Source: Treponema sp. | GTDB lineage: Bacteria; Spirochaetota; Spirochaetia; Treponematales; Treponemataceae | Assembly: GCA_017534445.1 (NCBI GenBank) | Contig: JAFXWC010000044.1 | Span: 1 to 39,175, forward strand | Reading direction: 5' to 3' | Length of the DNA stretch: 39,175 nucleotides | Shown: positions 15,094 to 23,903 of the stretch, in pieces | How positions within the stretch are numbered: position 1 is the first letter of the stretch | Layout: each line of letters starts with the position of its first letter | Position numbers and translations under genes: made by a program | The notes under the pieces: generated by a model | The model's database searches: none | What the model saw: the letters and a program-made list of their open reading frames with translations, nothing else | Told to the model about the DNA's origin: nothing

Positions 15094-15164
15094 AGTGCCG
15101 CTAACTGGGGGAGTGCTAAAAAGTTTAAATTTTGGCATTTCCCTAGAAAATTCTCCTAAAGATG

Positions 15165-15173
15165 TGTTATAAT
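15165..15173 (+). promoter_or_regulatory. Extended -10 promoter, FGE-like lipoprotein gene
   Basis: TGTTATAAT; TATAAT ends at 15173, 9 nt before the ATG at 15183, so the transcript has almost no leader. No Shine-Dalgarno is visible. Confidence 0.6.
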
Positions 15174-15182
15174 TTAGGTAGT

Positions 15183-16889
15183 ATGAAAAAAAAGTTAATT
15201 TGTTCTACATTAATAAGAATCCTCACCTTGAATTTGGCGGTCCTTGCATTTGGACAGCTGTTTATTTCATGCGCAAGTACAAATGTCTATGAAAAAAGAA
15301 CGGATCAGCTTTACCAGAACGGTGTCTTGGCAGGAGAAGAAACTTCCTTGCTAAAAGACGGAAAGAAGATTTCTTCTACCAGCAAGGTCGTAAAGACTGT
15401 ATACACCAATGGACTGCGCGCGGAAGCTTCCATAGAAAGAACGGACAAGGACAAGTACGATTCAACGACAATAAAGCTTTATAATAAGGAAGAACTTGTT
15501 TCCGAGCGGACTTTCAAGACAAAAGACGGAAAGATTGTAGAAGGTGCCCTTTCTGATTCGGAAAAGAAGGAAGAGCAGCAGCAGGTCTACAAGAAGCACA
15601 TAGATTTTGGCGGCGAGGTCTTTGTTCAGACAAAAAATGAAAGTGAAAGCTTCTTTGTCTCCAAGACTGAAGTTACGCAAAAAGAATACAAGAGTCTTAT
15701 GGGGGTTAACCCCAGCCGCTTTACAGGAACTGCATGCCCTGTGGAAAACGTTACCTTTATACAAGCTCTTGAATACTGCAATGCCCTTAGCAAGAAGGAA
15801 GGAAGAACATCCTGCTACATAATAAGCGGTGATTTGTGGTATTTTGACAAAAAGGCAGATGGTTACAGGCTTCTTTCTCCAAAGGAATTCTCCTATGCAT
15901 CCTCTGGCGGCGTGCTTTCTGCGGGCTACAAATTTTCCGGTGGAAACAAGGCGGAAAAGGTTGCCTGGTTCAAGGGGAACAGCGACAAAAGCATTCATCC
16001 GGTTGGCGAAAAGCAGGCGAATGAACTTGGTCTTTTTGACATGAGCGGAAATGTTGGCGAATGGTGCCATGATTCATCTCCTTGTGTTTGTGGCGGAGGC
16101 TACAGGGACGGCAAGGACAGTATTGAAACCAGCTCTTCTGCACCTATGAGCAAGGGTTCCTTCCGGGACGTGGGCTTTAGGGTTGCAAGAAACGCATCGT
16201 CTTCTGAAATTGCAAAGTTGACTCACAAGAATTCAGATTCTGCGGACTTGGATTTGTACTTTGCAAACGTAGTGAACCTTTTGTACAAGGACAGTGCCGT
16301 AAGTTCTTTCATAAACAGCGTAAAGGACGAAACTACCTACACCCGCCTTACCGATTACTCAACGTCGGAAAAGGTTACGGTAAAAAGCAGGCTGAATGTA
16401 GGCTACATGCTCTATCAGTTCCTTGGAAAACCCTTTGTTATAGTTGGGGCTACTGTCTACAACCTTACAAAGTGCGCGGCCTATGCAACCGTTAATTTTA
16501 TTGGCGGTTACCTTTCAATGACAAGTTCAGAGGACGGGCTTGTATGGATGATGCCGGACGTAAAGAAGGCAAAGCAGAATGCTGCTTGGGCAAGGGAAAA
16601 CAACGGAATAAAGCACTATCCCGAATATCACAAGGCCTTTACCAACAACCACATTTCCGTGGAAAGCATTTCCAACGGCATTGACCAGCAAGGGAACCTT
16701 ATTAAGACAAAGCAGACCTATTCCTATGACAATTCAATTTCTGTAAAGCGCTCAATTTCTGCTGATGCGAATTCTACTGCGGCAGTTATTGGTGTTGCAG
16801 GAACCGCTTTAACAATTCCTGTTTCTGCTGTAACATGGGTAGGTGGAGCGGTGTTTGGTATATATAGCGAAATTGCCAACAGCAAATAA
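15183..16889 (+). CDS. Lipoprotein with formylglycine-generating-enzyme-like (SUMF1) domain
   Basis: The 568-residue predicted lipoprotein has a hydrophobic leader ending LFISC, lipidated at Cys30. Residues about 31-145 carry repetitive beta segments (NGVLAGEE, YTNGLRAEASI). Residues about 150-345 form an FGE-sulfatase/SUMF1 fold: SFFVSKTEVTQKEYKSLMG, NPSRFTG, PVENVTFIQALEYCNALS, YRLLSPKEFSYAS, GLFDMSGNVGEWCHD and GSFRDVGFRVAR. Such domains in spirochaete lipoproteins are usually binding or structural; sulfatase activation is not implied and no sulfatase lies nearby. The C-terminal 200 residues include two hydrophobic stretches (around 415-450 and 535-562) that could associate with membrane. 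The LPP20-like gene follows 75 bp later, probably in the same operon. Confidence 0.83.
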   Translation: MKKKLICSTLIRILTLNLAVLAFGQLFISCASTNVYEKRTDQLYQNGVLAGEETSLLKDGKKISSTSKVVKTVYTNGLRAEASIERTDKDKYDSTTIKLYNKEELVSERTFKTKDGKIVEGALSDSEKKEEQQQVYKKHIDFGGEVFVQTKNESESFFVSKTEVTQKEYKSLMGVNPSRFTGTACPVENVTFIQALEYCNALSKKEGRTSCYIISGDLWYFDKKADGYRLLSPKEFSYASSGGVLSAGYKFSGGNKAEKVAWFKGNSDKSIHPVGEKQANELGLFDMSGNVGEWCHDSSPCVCGGGYRDGKDSIETSSSAPMSKGSFRDVGFRVARNASSSEIAKLTHKNSDSADLDLYFANVVNLLYKDSAVSSFINSVKDETTYTRLTDYSTSEKVTVKSRLNVGYMLYQFLGKPFVIVGATVYNLTKCAAYATVNFIGGYLSMTSSEDGLVWMMPDVKKAKQNAAWARENNGIKHYPEYHKAFTNNHISVESISNGIDQQGNLIKTKQTYSYDNSISVKRSISADANSTAAVIGVAGTALTIPVSAVTWVGGAVFGIYSEIANSK

Positions 16890-16964
16890 TTTCGTGACTT
16901 AAGGGAATGTCCCTTTTGGGAATTTATCCCTTTTAAATAGAAAAAACTTCATCAGGAGGATATC

Positions 16965-17531
16965 ATGAAGAAAGTTTTATTAGTTGTGTTTTCTATGGTC
17001 CTTGCGGCAACTTGGTTAGCAGGTTGTGCTTCTTCAACAAAGAAGGTTGCAAAAAAGAACGACTTGCCTACTTGGGTTGTTGATGAATCTGAACTGGAAA
17101 GCAAGAAAGGAATTTACGGTTCTGGTGCTGCACGCTATGCGGATAAAGCCACCTCTCTTAAGGCTGCAAGGCTTCAGGCAAGGGGCGACTTGGCAAACAA
17201 GCTTGGCACTTTGATTAACAACGTTGAGCGTTCAAATACGGACGCAAGCCTTGACGGTGTTGATTCATCATATCAGCAGGAACTTGATGCAGAGGCAAAG
17301 CAGGTTGTAGCTGGAGCAATCCAGAAGAACCTCTATGTTGATGACGACGGAACTTACTGGGTTCTTATGTTCATGCCGTATGAGGATGTTCTTAAGAACT
17401 TTAAGTCTGTTGCAGTTAAGCAGGGCAACTCCCGCCTTGAACGCCTCTTTAGCAAAATCACTGTTGCAGATTTGCAGTCTGCAGGTGAAAAAATCGACTA
17501 CACAGTTGACACTTCTGCTATAGAAAAATAA
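16965..17531 (+). CDS. LPP20-family lipoprotein
   Basis: A 188-residue lipoprotein precursor whose signal peptide ends at the lipobox LAGC (Cys21). The mature part has the LPP20 pattern: PTWV, then KGIYGSGAARYADKATSLKAARLQARGDLANKLGTLI, and a later YWVLMFMPYEDVL strand. The family is named after the Helicobacter antigen Lpp20; its function in spirochaetes is unknown but it is envelope-located. AGGAGG lies 6 nt before the ATG. It is followed by a clear terminator, so it closes the lipoprotein operon that starts at 15183. Confidence 0.85.
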   Translation: MKKVLLVVFSMVLAATWLAGCASSTKKVAKKNDLPTWVVDESELESKKGIYGSGAARYADKATSLKAARLQARGDLANKLGTLINNVERSNTDASLDGVDSSYQQELDAEAKQVVAGAIQKNLYVDDDGTYWVLMFMPYEDVLKNFKSVAVKQGNSRLERLFSKITVADLQSAGEKIDYTVDTSAIEK

Positions 17532-17621
17532 CTCTTGATTGATTCAAGATTGACGGGGGTGGTTCGACTAAGCTCACCAACCGCCCGACAATGACATGGT
17601 ACTGTTAATCAGTATTTTTTT

Positions 17622-17674
17622 ATTCCCGCACTTGCTTGCCGTTTTTAGGGTGAGCAAGTTGTGGGAATTTTTTG
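17622..17674 (+). terminator. Intrinsic terminator after the LPP20-like gene
   Basis: ATTCCCGCACTTGCT pairs with AGCAAGTTGTGGGAAT (one bulge), followed by T6. It ends the 15183-17531 operon. Confidence 0.8.
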
Positions 17675-17731
17675 TTTGCATTAAGAAACATGCTTTGCGC
17701 AAATAAAGCCTACCCCCGATTTGGAAAAAAT

Positions 17732-18478
17732 ATGAATGCATACCGCAGCTTTATCGTAATTACTTTTTTGTTTTTCTTTGGAGGAACTCTTGGCTGGTTC
17801 CTTGAACTTTTTTACAGGCGCTTTCTTTCTCCTGCCAATCCCAAGAGGCAGTGGCTTAACCCGGGCTTTCTTACGGGGCCTTGCCTTCCGCTCTATGGTT
17901 TTGGCGTTGTTGTGCTCTACGTTTTGAGCCTTTCCGAAGCATATTTTACAAGGTTTGATTCGGGGGGAATTTTGCACTACCTGCTGATGTTTGTGGTGAT
18001 GGCTCTTGCAATGACCTTGATTGAATATATTGCGGGCATTGTTTTTATAAAGGGCATGAACCTAAAGCTGTGGGACTATTCGAATGAGTGGGGCAACATA
18101 AAGGGAATAATTTGCCCTAAGTTTACGGTGATTTGGGGACTGCTTTCTGCGCTGTATTACTTTCTTCTTTTTCCGCCTGTTAACCGCCTTGTTGTTTGGT
18201 TTACGCAGCACCCCTGGTTTTCTTTTGTGGTGGGAATTTTCCTTGGGGTTTTTGCAATAGACTTTTCTTTTTCCATGCATCTTGGAAGCCAGCTTAGGAA
18301 GGCCGCAAAGGAATTTGACCAAAAAGCCACTTTGGATATGCAGAAGTTCCAGTCATTTTTGCGCGAAAACAAGCTTTCCAAATTCTTTACCCCGCACGAC
18401 GACCGCTATCTACTTACTCCCCGCCTTGACCGCTTGGAGCAATTCATCCGCCGTTCGCCGGACAAGGTAAGGGGCTAG
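17732..18478 (+). CDS. CmpB-type putative ABC transporter permease (PF06541-like)
   Basis: The 248-residue integral membrane protein has about five or six membrane segments. The opening MNAYRSFIVITFLFFFGGTLGWFLELFYRR and the motifs NPGFLTGPCLPLYGFG and KLWDYSNEWGNIKGIICPKFTVIWG are typical of the family called 'putative ABC-transporter type IV'. No partner ATPase lies next to it and its transport role is unproven. The C-terminal 60 residues are cytoplasmic and charged. The ATG at 17732 starts the first membrane helix and has TTTGGAAA before it; ATG at 17690 is an alternative that would add 14 residues. Confidence 0.8.
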   Translation: MNAYRSFIVITFLFFFGGTLGWFLELFYRRFLSPANPKRQWLNPGFLTGPCLPLYGFGVVVLYVLSLSEAYFTRFDSGGILHYLLMFVVMALAMTLIEYIAGIVFIKGMNLKLWDYSNEWGNIKGIICPKFTVIWGLLSALYYFLLFPPVNRLVVWFTQHPWFSFVVGIFLGVFAIDFSFSMHLGSQLRKAAKEFDQKATLDMQKFQSFLRENKLSKFFTPHDDRYLLTPRLDRLEQFIRRSPDKVRG

Positions 18479-18482
18479 ATAT

Positions 18483-19091
18483 ATGATTTACACTTTTTTA
18501 TTTGGTATAGATGCTGTTTTTAGAATTAATAAAGCCCTTTTGTTTCATACGGCAGCTTATTTTTTTGCATATATTATTTCTGTTTTAGGCTGGATTTTTT
18601 TAAGGAAAAATAAGTCCTTGTTAAAAACTTGCCTGGGGTTTGTTTTCTTGCCGGCTTTGCCTTTGTTTAATACATTGTATAGTTTTGGTTCAGAACTGCG
18701 CCGCTTTCATATAGAGAATTTTTTTAAATTTGGCGGCATTTATTTTGCGGTTCTTCTTGTAAGTTTGACCGTAATTTTATTGATGACGAAAAACAAAAAA
18801 TTAAATAAAGGTGGAATACAATTTGTTTTTATCGTATTGTCTGGCTTAATGATTTCTATTCACAGTTGCATTGAGTTGATTCCAAATTTTGAAAACTTTA
18901 GAAACTGGGAATTCTTTTACTTATCAATAATACTTATAGTTTTTTATTATTTGACAGTTGTTAAAATCAGAATTTATTATGATGATATTAAAAAGTCCAA
19001 GGTATTGAATCTTGTCTTAGGTATTTTGTTTTGGGTTTATATGATTTTGTATGATTTTACCTGTTTTGCTCTTGCGGCGGGTAGTGTATAA
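18483..19091 (+). CDS. Membrane protein of unknown function (202 aa)
   Basis: A polytopic membrane protein with about six hydrophobic segments and short basic loops; no motif recognised. It starts only 4 bp after the CmpB-type gene, so the two are probably cotranscribed, with AGGGG before the ATG. Its base composition is clearly more A/T-rich than the gene before it (many TTT, TTA and ATT codons), which hints at separate origin. Confidence 0.7.
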   Translation: MIYTFLFGIDAVFRINKALLFHTAAYFFAYIISVLGWIFLRKNKSLLKTCLGFVFLPALPLFNTLYSFGSELRRFHIENFFKFGGIYFAVLLVSLTVILLMTKNKKLNKGGIQFVFIVLSGLMISIHSCIELIPNFENFRNWEFFYLSIILIVFYYLTVVKIRIYYDDIKKSKVLNLVLGILFWVYMILYDFTCFALAAGSV

Positions 19092-19105
19092 GGTAAGAGG
19101 TGCCT

Positions 19106-19168
19106 ATGTTACAAATTAAACCTGTGCCAGATTTGCGCAATAAGTTCGCAGAATGGGAAAATAGTTGA
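19106..19168 (+). pseudogene. In-frame deletion remnant of a second toxin-antitoxin operon
   Basis: A 20-codon ORF. Its first 16 codons (MLQIKPVPDLRNKFAE) and the preceding AGGTGCCT copy the start of the antitoxin at 19337. Its last codons (EWENS-stop) and the following bases copy the end of the third gene of that operon at about 20032-20055 (EWENH-stop). It therefore looks like a duplicated operon from which nearly everything between antitoxin codon 16 and the end of gene 3 was deleted, leaving one frame. Confidence 0.8.
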
Positions 19169-19336
19169 ATGATACTTGCGGTTAATTTTTTATACAGGTT
19201 CTAAGCAATTTGCAGAAAAAAAACATGATGGTGTATAATAAAGTTTCGTGGCCGATGGTGTGGCTTTTGGCGTAATTTTTGCATGTAACCTTGAAAGCGT
19301 GATAAGATTATGATATTATAATGATAGGAGGTGCCT

Positions 19337-19600
19337 ATGCTGCAAATTAGACCTGTTTCCGACTTGCGTAATAAGTTCGCAGAAATAGAAGAGATTGTAT
19401 CAACAAACAGAAGTCCTGTTTTTCTTACAAAAAATGGCTATGGTTCTATGGTTGTAATGAGTCTTGATTTGTATGATAGTCTTACAGATAGCATTGAGGC
19501 AAAGTTAGATGAAGCTGACATTCAGGCTGCTTCTACCGAAACTCGTTTGAGCCATGATGAAGTTTTTTCAAAAGCCCGTTCATTGGTAAAGTCTAAGTGA
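19337..19600 (+). CDS. Phd/YefM-type antitoxin
   Basis: The 87-residue protein starts MLQIRPVSDLRNKFAEIEE, continues with PVFLTKNGYGSMVVMSLDLYDSL, which is the typical Phd/YefM DNA-binding fold, and ends with a charged helix that would wrap the toxin. It should neutralise the toxin encoded next and repress the operon. AGGAGG lies 6 nt before the ATG at 19337. Its stop codon overlaps the toxin start (TGATG), the usual coupling of such pairs. The upstream sequence has a TATTATAAT-like -10 near 19313. Confidence 0.87.
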   Translation: MLQIRPVSDLRNKFAEIEEIVSTNRSPVFLTKNGYGSMVVMSLDLYDSLTDSIEAKLDEADIQAASTETRLSHDEVFSKARSLVKSK

Positions 19601-19908
19601 TGGGAAAATACAAATTACGCTATCTTCCTATAGCAGAGCAGGATTTGCTCGAAATTGTAGAGTATATACAGAATAATTTACAAAATCCTATTGCGGCCGA
19701 GAATACTCTTTTAAAAATTGAAAATGCGATAATTGAACGATTAGAATCCCCAGAATCGTTTGCAATCTGGCCATCAAAGAAAAAACGCCCTTATCCTTAT
19801 CGAAGAATTAATGTTGGAAATTATACAGTCTGGTATGTTGTCATTGATAATGTAATGGAAATTCGCAGAATATTGTATTCAAGACGAGATGAAGAGAATT
19901 TGATTTGA
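19600..19908 (+). CDS. ParE/RelE-superfamily toxin
   Basis: The 102-residue protein has the RelE/ParE fold pattern: YKLRYLPIAEQDLLEIVEYI at the N-terminus, a long helix (AAENTLLKIENAIIERLES), then RRINVGNYTVWYVVIDNVMEIRRILYSRRD at the C-terminus, which is the usual Y/R-rich end. The target (ribosome-bound mRNA for RelE, gyrase for ParE) cannot be decided, though the AEQDLLEI pattern is closer to ParE. The ATG at 19600 overlaps the antitoxin stop. The next small gene overlaps this stop by TTGA. Confidence 0.87.
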   Translation: MGKYKLRYLPIAEQDLLEIVEYIQNNLQNPIAAENTLLKIENAIIERLESPESFAIWPSKKKRPYPYRRINVGNYTVWYVVIDNVMEIRRILYSRRDEENLI

Positions 19909-20048
19909 AAATAAAAGAAGCTGTTTATGACTATTCAGTTATTCCTGTAAAAGGCAATCAGGAATTTTCAATTAGTGTGCGCTACGGAATGTTTGATGAA
20001 TGGTATTATTCTTCAGAAAAGAAAATTTGGGAATGGGAAAATCATTGA
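19905..20048 (+). CDS. Third gene of the toxin-antitoxin operon (47 aa)
   Basis: A TTG-initiated 47-codon ORF (KIKEAVYDYSVIPVKGNQ, then SVRYGMFDEWYYSSEKKIWEWENH). Its TTG overlaps the toxin stop codon TGA, a common arrangement for translationally coupled genes. The composition is protein-like with many aromatic residues. The end of this gene is also preserved in frame in the remnant at 19106-19168, so it was part of the duplicated unit. No family recognised; it might modulate the toxin or be a reduced domain of a larger protein. The non-ATG start keeps confidence moderate. Confidence 0.6.
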   Translation: MKIKEAVYDYSVIPVKGNQEFSISVRYGMFDEWYYSSEKKIWEWENH

Positions 20049-20067
20049 AGTGGATGTTTGCGTGAAT

Positions 20068-20222
20068 GGGGTGTAGCCTACGCCCGATTGGAAGGGCGCG
20101 GAACGCGTTGCCGTTAGGCAATGGAGCCGAAAGGCGGAACCCTGCAAAGCGGGGATCTTGATGGAGGTCTGACCGGACACGGAGTGCCGGGCACAGTTTA
20201 AGGCTGGCATTCCGTCCGGGAG
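20068..20222 (+). repeat. Family B structured repeat
   Basis: Begins GTAGCCTACGCCCGATTGG and runs through hairpins GCGCGGAACGCG, GTTGCC...GGCAA and GCCGAAAGGC, then AACCCTGCAAAGCGGGG, and later CCGGACACGGAGTGCCGG and GGGCACAGTTTAA. The copy at 32436-32584 matches it nearly throughout. It lies between the toxin-antitoxin operon and htrA. Confidence 0.75.
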
Positions 20223-20235
20223 AAAATTTTTAATA

Positions 20236-21555
20236 TTACAGGCTTCTTGTTTTTTTGCCTGATGAGTTTGTGGAAGAACCCTGGGGTGAGGATTCCAGTT
20301 TTACCTTGATTTTTTGGTAGCTTTTGTCTCTGTAGACTGTGACCGTGATGGTGTCTCCGGGGCGTTTGTCTTCCAGGGCGCTGGCATAGTCTGCGTAGTT
20401 GCGTACGTTGATTGAATCTATTGCGGTGATTATGTCTCCGCCAAGGTAGATTGTGGTTGGGTTGAAGGTTCCGTACTGGACGGCTTTGGTTCCGCCCTTG
20501 ATTCCGGCTTTTTGCGCTTCGGAACCGCTGCTTACTTTGCTTACGATTACGCCAGAAGAGATTCCGTAGCCTGCGTAAGATGCGATTCTGCCTGTGTTCT
20601 GGACAAGTGAGATTCTCATTACACCGCGGCGAACTTCTCCGTACTTGAGCAAGTCTGCAACTACCCTGCGGGCTGTGCTTACCGGTATTGCAAATCCAAC
20701 TCCTGCAGAAGATCCGCTTGAAGAATAAATCATAGTGTTTATGCCAATCATGCGTCCCTGGCTGTCCAAGAGGGGGCCACCGGAGTTTCCCGGGTTGATT
20801 GCGGCATCTGTTTGAATCATGTTGCGGATGATTACGTTTTCGCTTTCCTGAATAGGCCTTCCCAGTCCAGAGATGATGCCGGTTGTCATTGTGCGTTCCA
20901 GTGCGAAGGGGTTTCCGATTGCGATGACCTTTTGGCCAACCTTTAGGTTTTCGCTGTCTCCAAAGGCGATTGTTTTAAGCTCTACGTTTGATGCGGGTTC
21001 AAATTTGAGGACTGCTATGTCGCTTTCCGTGTCTTTTCCTATTACGCGGCCTTCGTATGTGCTGCCGTCTGCAAGTGAGATGTTTATGGTGCTTGCGTTT
21101 TCTATTACGTGTACGTTTGTTACTACGTAGCCTCGCTTGTCTATGATGCTGCCTGAACCAGAGCCGCTTGATGTTACCACTGGCTCAAGGAACCAGTTGT
21201 AGCCCATTACCTGGGTGGTGATGTTGACTACTGCTTCGTTGCATTTTTCGTAGACTGCAATGTTCTGGGCTTCGTCCTGGGTGTAGCCGCTTTCCGATGT
21301 GGAGGCAACCTGTAGGGCAGGGGTGTTTGTTTGCAGGGCAACCTGTTCTCCGTTTTTGCCAGTTGTTTCTATGGTGCTGGAGGAATTGTCTTCCTGCAAG
21401 AGAGTTTCCTGTGAGGAGACTTCCTGAGTCTGGGCAGTTTTTTCTGTCTTGCTTCCTGTAAACAGGCTTTTGCAAACAAAGGCGGAAAGTGATGCCGCTG
21501 CGACTGTGCTTAATACAATTGCCAGAACGATGTGGCGCCTTGAATACAGTTTCAT
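20236..21555 (-). CDS. htrA: HtrA/DegP-family serine protease with one PDZ domain
   Basis: The 439-residue envelope protease is anchored or exported by a hydrophobic N-terminal segment (about 9-27). A low-complexity Ser/Thr/Gln linker (about 35-95) is followed by the trypsin-like domain with the full triad: His149 (TNVHV), Asp179 (SDIAVLKF) and Ser258 (GNSGGP). One PDZ domain covers about 330-425; E. coli DegP has two, so this matches DegS or single-PDZ HtrA. It degrades or senses misfolded envelope proteins. The ATG lies 3 bp after the ftsH stop, so the two are one operon and probably share the promoter at 23703-23731. Confidence 0.93.
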   Translation of the reverse strand: MKLYSRRHIVLAIVLSTVAAASLSAFVCKSLFTGSKTEKTAQTQEVSSQETLLQEDNSSSTIETTGKNGEQVALQTNTPALQVASTSESGYTQDEAQNIAVYEKCNEAVVNITTQVMGYNWFLEPVVTSSGSGSGSIIDKRGYVVTNVHVIENASTINISLADGSTYEGRVIGKDTESDIAVLKFEPASNVELKTIAFGDSENLKVGQKVIAIGNPFALERTMTTGIISGLGRPIQESENVIIRNMIQTDAAINPGNSGGPLLDSQGRMIGINTMIYSSSGSSAGVGFAIPVSTARRVVADLLKYGEVRRGVMRISLVQNTGRIASYAGYGISSGVIVSKVSSGSEAQKAGIKGGTKAVQYGTFNPTTIYLGGDIITAIDSINVRNYADYASALEDKRPGDTITVTVYRDKSYQKIKVKLESSPQGSSTNSSGKKTRSL

Positions 21556-21558
21556 CTT

Positions 21559-23649
21559 TTATGCCTCGCTTGGTTTTGCCTTTCTTGGGCGGCCTGCCTT
21601 TTTCTTTGCGGAGCTTTTGTCTTCCGTTGCGGCAGATGCGGATGCTGAAGAGGCTTTTGGCTTTTTCTGCTTCATCAGCTGGATGCAGTGGTCTTCTGCC
21701 TTTACAAGTTCTTCGAATTCCTTGCCGGTCATTGTTTCTTTTTCAAGAAGCTGGTCTGAAATGTACAAGAGCAAGTCCTTGTGCTTTGAAAGCAGGGCGA
21801 TTACGTGCTTGTAGCGTTCCGCCATCATGCGGGCAATTTCTTCGTCTATGTATTTCTGCGTTTCTTCTGAGTATTCGCGTACAAGTTCCGGTTCACCTGA
21901 TGCATAGCCGCGTCCGCTTTTTCCCAGAGTTACGTTGTAGAACTTTTTGCTCATGCCGTACTGGGTAATCATGCTGCGGATGATTCCTGTGGCACGCTGG
22001 ATGTCGTTTGCGGCTCCTGTGTCCACTATGCCAAGGCATATTTGTTCTGCGGCGCGTCCACCCAAGAGGATGTCTATGTCGTTGATGAGGTCTTTTTCCG
22101 TGTTAAGGAATTTTTCTTCTTCCGAACGCTGCATTGTGTAGCCCAAGGCTCCAACACCGCGGGGAATGATAGAAATTTTGTGTACGGGCGATGTGTTCTT
22201 TGTAAAGACTGTAACAAGGGCATGGCCTGTTTCGTGTACGGCAACGCTCTTGCGCTCTTCTTCTGACATGACGCGTGTTTTCTTTTCAAGGCCGACTACG
22301 GTCTTTTCTATTGCCTCGTCAAAGTCTGGCATTGTTACCTGTTTGCGGCCTCCGCGTACTGCAAGAAGGGCTGCTTCGTTAACAATGTTTGCCAAGTCTG
22401 CACCGCTGAATCCTGCTGTTGCGTGTGCAAGGGAGTCAAAGTCTACTGATGAGTCAAGCTTTACGTTCTTGGAATGTATGCGGAGAATTGCCTCGCGTCC
22501 CTTAACATCAGGCTTGTCCACTGAAACCTGGCGGTCAAAACGGCCTGGACGTAAAAGTGCCGGGTCCAGGATGTCCGGGCGGTTGGTTGCGGCAAGGATG
22601 ATAAGGCCTTTTTCGTTGTCAAAACCGTCCATTTCTACAAGCAGCTGGTTAAGGGTCTGTTCGCGCTCGTCGTTTCCGCCAAGGCTGTTCATGCGGCTTT
22701 TACCGATGGCATCAAGTTCGTCTATAAAGATGATGCAGGGGGCTTTTTCGCGTGCAGTTCTGAAAAGGTCGCGTACACGGCTTGCACCAACGCCTACGAA
22801 CATTTCCACAAAGTCTGAGCCTGAAATTCTAAAGAATGGAACTCCTGCTTCTCCTGCAACAGCTCGTGCCAAAAGGGTTTTACCGGTTCCTGGCGGGCCA
22901 ACCAAAAGTACGCCCTTTGGAATTTTTCCACCAATGTCCGTGTATTTCTTTGGGGACTTAAGGAAGTCTACAACTTCTACAAGTTCTTCTTTTGCTTCGT
23001 CTACGCCGGCAACATCGCTAAAGCGGGTCTTTACCTTGCCTTCGTCCACAGCCTTGCTCTTTCCGCTGCCTCCGAATATGCCCATGCTGTTCATTCCGGC
23101 ACCAAGGCGGCGCATTGCTATGAAATAGATGGCGAACAAAAGGATGAATGGGAGCAAATTCAGAAGAATCTGGATGAAGATTCCTGACTGGCGGGATTCA
23201 AATTTGTACTCAACGCCTTTTTCTATGAGAAGCTTTTCAAAGTCGTCTGACCATAAGCCGTTTGTGCGGTAGACCTGCCTGCCTGAGTCATCATCTGATG
23301 AGGAAAAGCTGAATGGAGACCAGCTTTTTTCTTGCATGGAGGCTGCGCTCTGGGTTTCCGGTCCGTAGCCTATAAAATATGGGTCTCCCAAGACTACGCG
23401 CGTAATGCGGCCACTTTCTATAAGGCCCCGGAATTTTGAAAAATCAACAAGGTCGTTGGGCTTGCTGGAAAAGAACATGTTCATCAGCAGAACTGCGCCC
23501 ACTACTATTGCAAGTACGGCTAAAAATGGAAAGGGTTTGCGTCCTTTTGGCTTTTTGTCGCCGTCGTTATCATCATCTACCGTAAGCCGGAAGAAATTAT
23601 AAGGATCGTTTTCGTCCTTTTTTGGCTTTTTGTCGTCTTCATCGCTCAT
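21559..23649 (-). CDS. ftsH: ATP-dependent zinc metalloprotease FtsH
   Basis: The 696-residue membrane-bound AAA+ protease turns over membrane and regulatory proteins. It has a charged N-terminal extension (1-38), TM1 at about 42-61, an extracytoplasmic domain, TM2 at about 157-177, Walker A GPPGTGKT at 251-258, Walker [10 protein letters not shown] at 306-314, the SRH region with LLRPGRFDR, and the zinc site HETGH at 472-476. The C-terminus ends in a Lys/Ala/Ser-rich tail ([22 protein letters not shown]). Start ATG follows GAGGG. The mRNA has a leader of about 45 nt from the -35/-10 pair upstream. htrA follows in the same operon, pairing two quality-control proteases. Confidence 0.97.
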   Translation of the reverse strand: MSDEDDKKPKKDENDPYNFFRLTVDDDNDGDKKPKGRKPFPFLAVLAIVVGAVLLMNMFFSSKPNDLVDFSKFRGLIESGRITRVVLGDPYFIGYGPETQSAASMQEKSWSPFSFSSSDDDSGRQVYRTNGLWSDDFEKLLIEKGVEYKFESRQSGIFIQILLNLLPFILLFAIYFIAMRRLGAGMNSMGIFGGSGKSKAVDEGKVKTRFSDVAGVDEAKEELVEVVDFLKSPKKYTDIGGKIPKGVLLVGPPGTGKTLLARAVAGEAGVPFFRISGSDFVEMFVGVGASRVRDLFRTAREKAPCIIFIDELDAIGKSRMNSLGGNDEREQTLNQLLVEMDGFDNEKGLIILAATNRPDILDPALLRPGRFDRQVSVDKPDVKGREAILRIHSKNVKLDSSVDFDSLAHATAGFSGADLANIVNEAALLAVRGGRKQVTMPDFDEAIEKTVVGLEKKTRVMSEEERKSVAVHETGHALVTVFTKNTSPVHKISIIPRGVGALGYTMQRSEEEKFLNTEKDLINDIDILLGGRAAEQICLGIVDTGAANDIQRATGIIRSMITQYGMSKKFYNVTLGKSGRGYASGEPELVREYSEETQKYIDEEIARMMAERYKHVIALLSKHKDLLLYISDQLLEKETMTGKEFEELVKAEDHCIQLMKQKKPKASSASASAATEDKSSAKKKAGRPRKAKPSEA

Positions 23650-23702
23650 ATTGGCCCTCAGTTTTTGGGTTGTGTCAAAAAGTTGCCTTTCTGTTCTTAT
23701 AT

Positions 23703-23731
23703 AATATATGAAAATTCGGGGGAATAATCAA
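23703..23731 (-). promoter_or_regulatory. Promoter of ftsH-htrA
   Basis: On the minus strand TTGATT (23726-23731), 17 bp, TATATT (23703-23708). Confidence 0.65.
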
Positions 23732-23790
23732 CTTAAAAATTTGCACTTGTCTTCTACACGCATTGGAACAGGGCTGGCTGAACTTGCCAC

Positions 23791-23819
23791 TTGCTTTTTT
23801 TGGCTTAAAATGTTATATT
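23791..23819 (+). promoter_or_regulatory. Promoter of tRNA-Ala
   Basis: TTGCTT (23791-23796), 17 bp, TGT-TATATT (-10 at 23814-23819), with the tRNA 5' end 12 bp further on. Confidence 0.7.
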
Positions 23820-23830
23820 AACCGAAATTC

Positions 23831-23903
23831 GGGGATATAGCTCACCTGGTAGAGCGGCTGGTTCGCAATCAGCAGGTAGTCGGTTCGAGTCCGATTATCT
23901 CCA
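23831..23903 (+). tRNA. tRNA-Ala (anticodon CGC)
   Basis: A complete 73-nt cloverleaf: acceptor GGGGATA/TATCTCC with the G3-U70 wobble pair that identifies alanine tRNA, D stem GCTC/GAGC, anticodon stem GCTGG/TCAGC with loop TTCGCAA (anticodon CGC at 23864-23866, reading GCG), 5-nt variable loop, T stem GTCGG/CCGAT with loop TTCGAGT, discriminator A. CCA is not encoded. Confidence 0.96.

Noticed and set aside
22166..23128. 320-codon ORF on the plus strand
   Set aside because: Antisense to ftsH; Ser/Arg/Pro-rich translation typical of a shadow frame.
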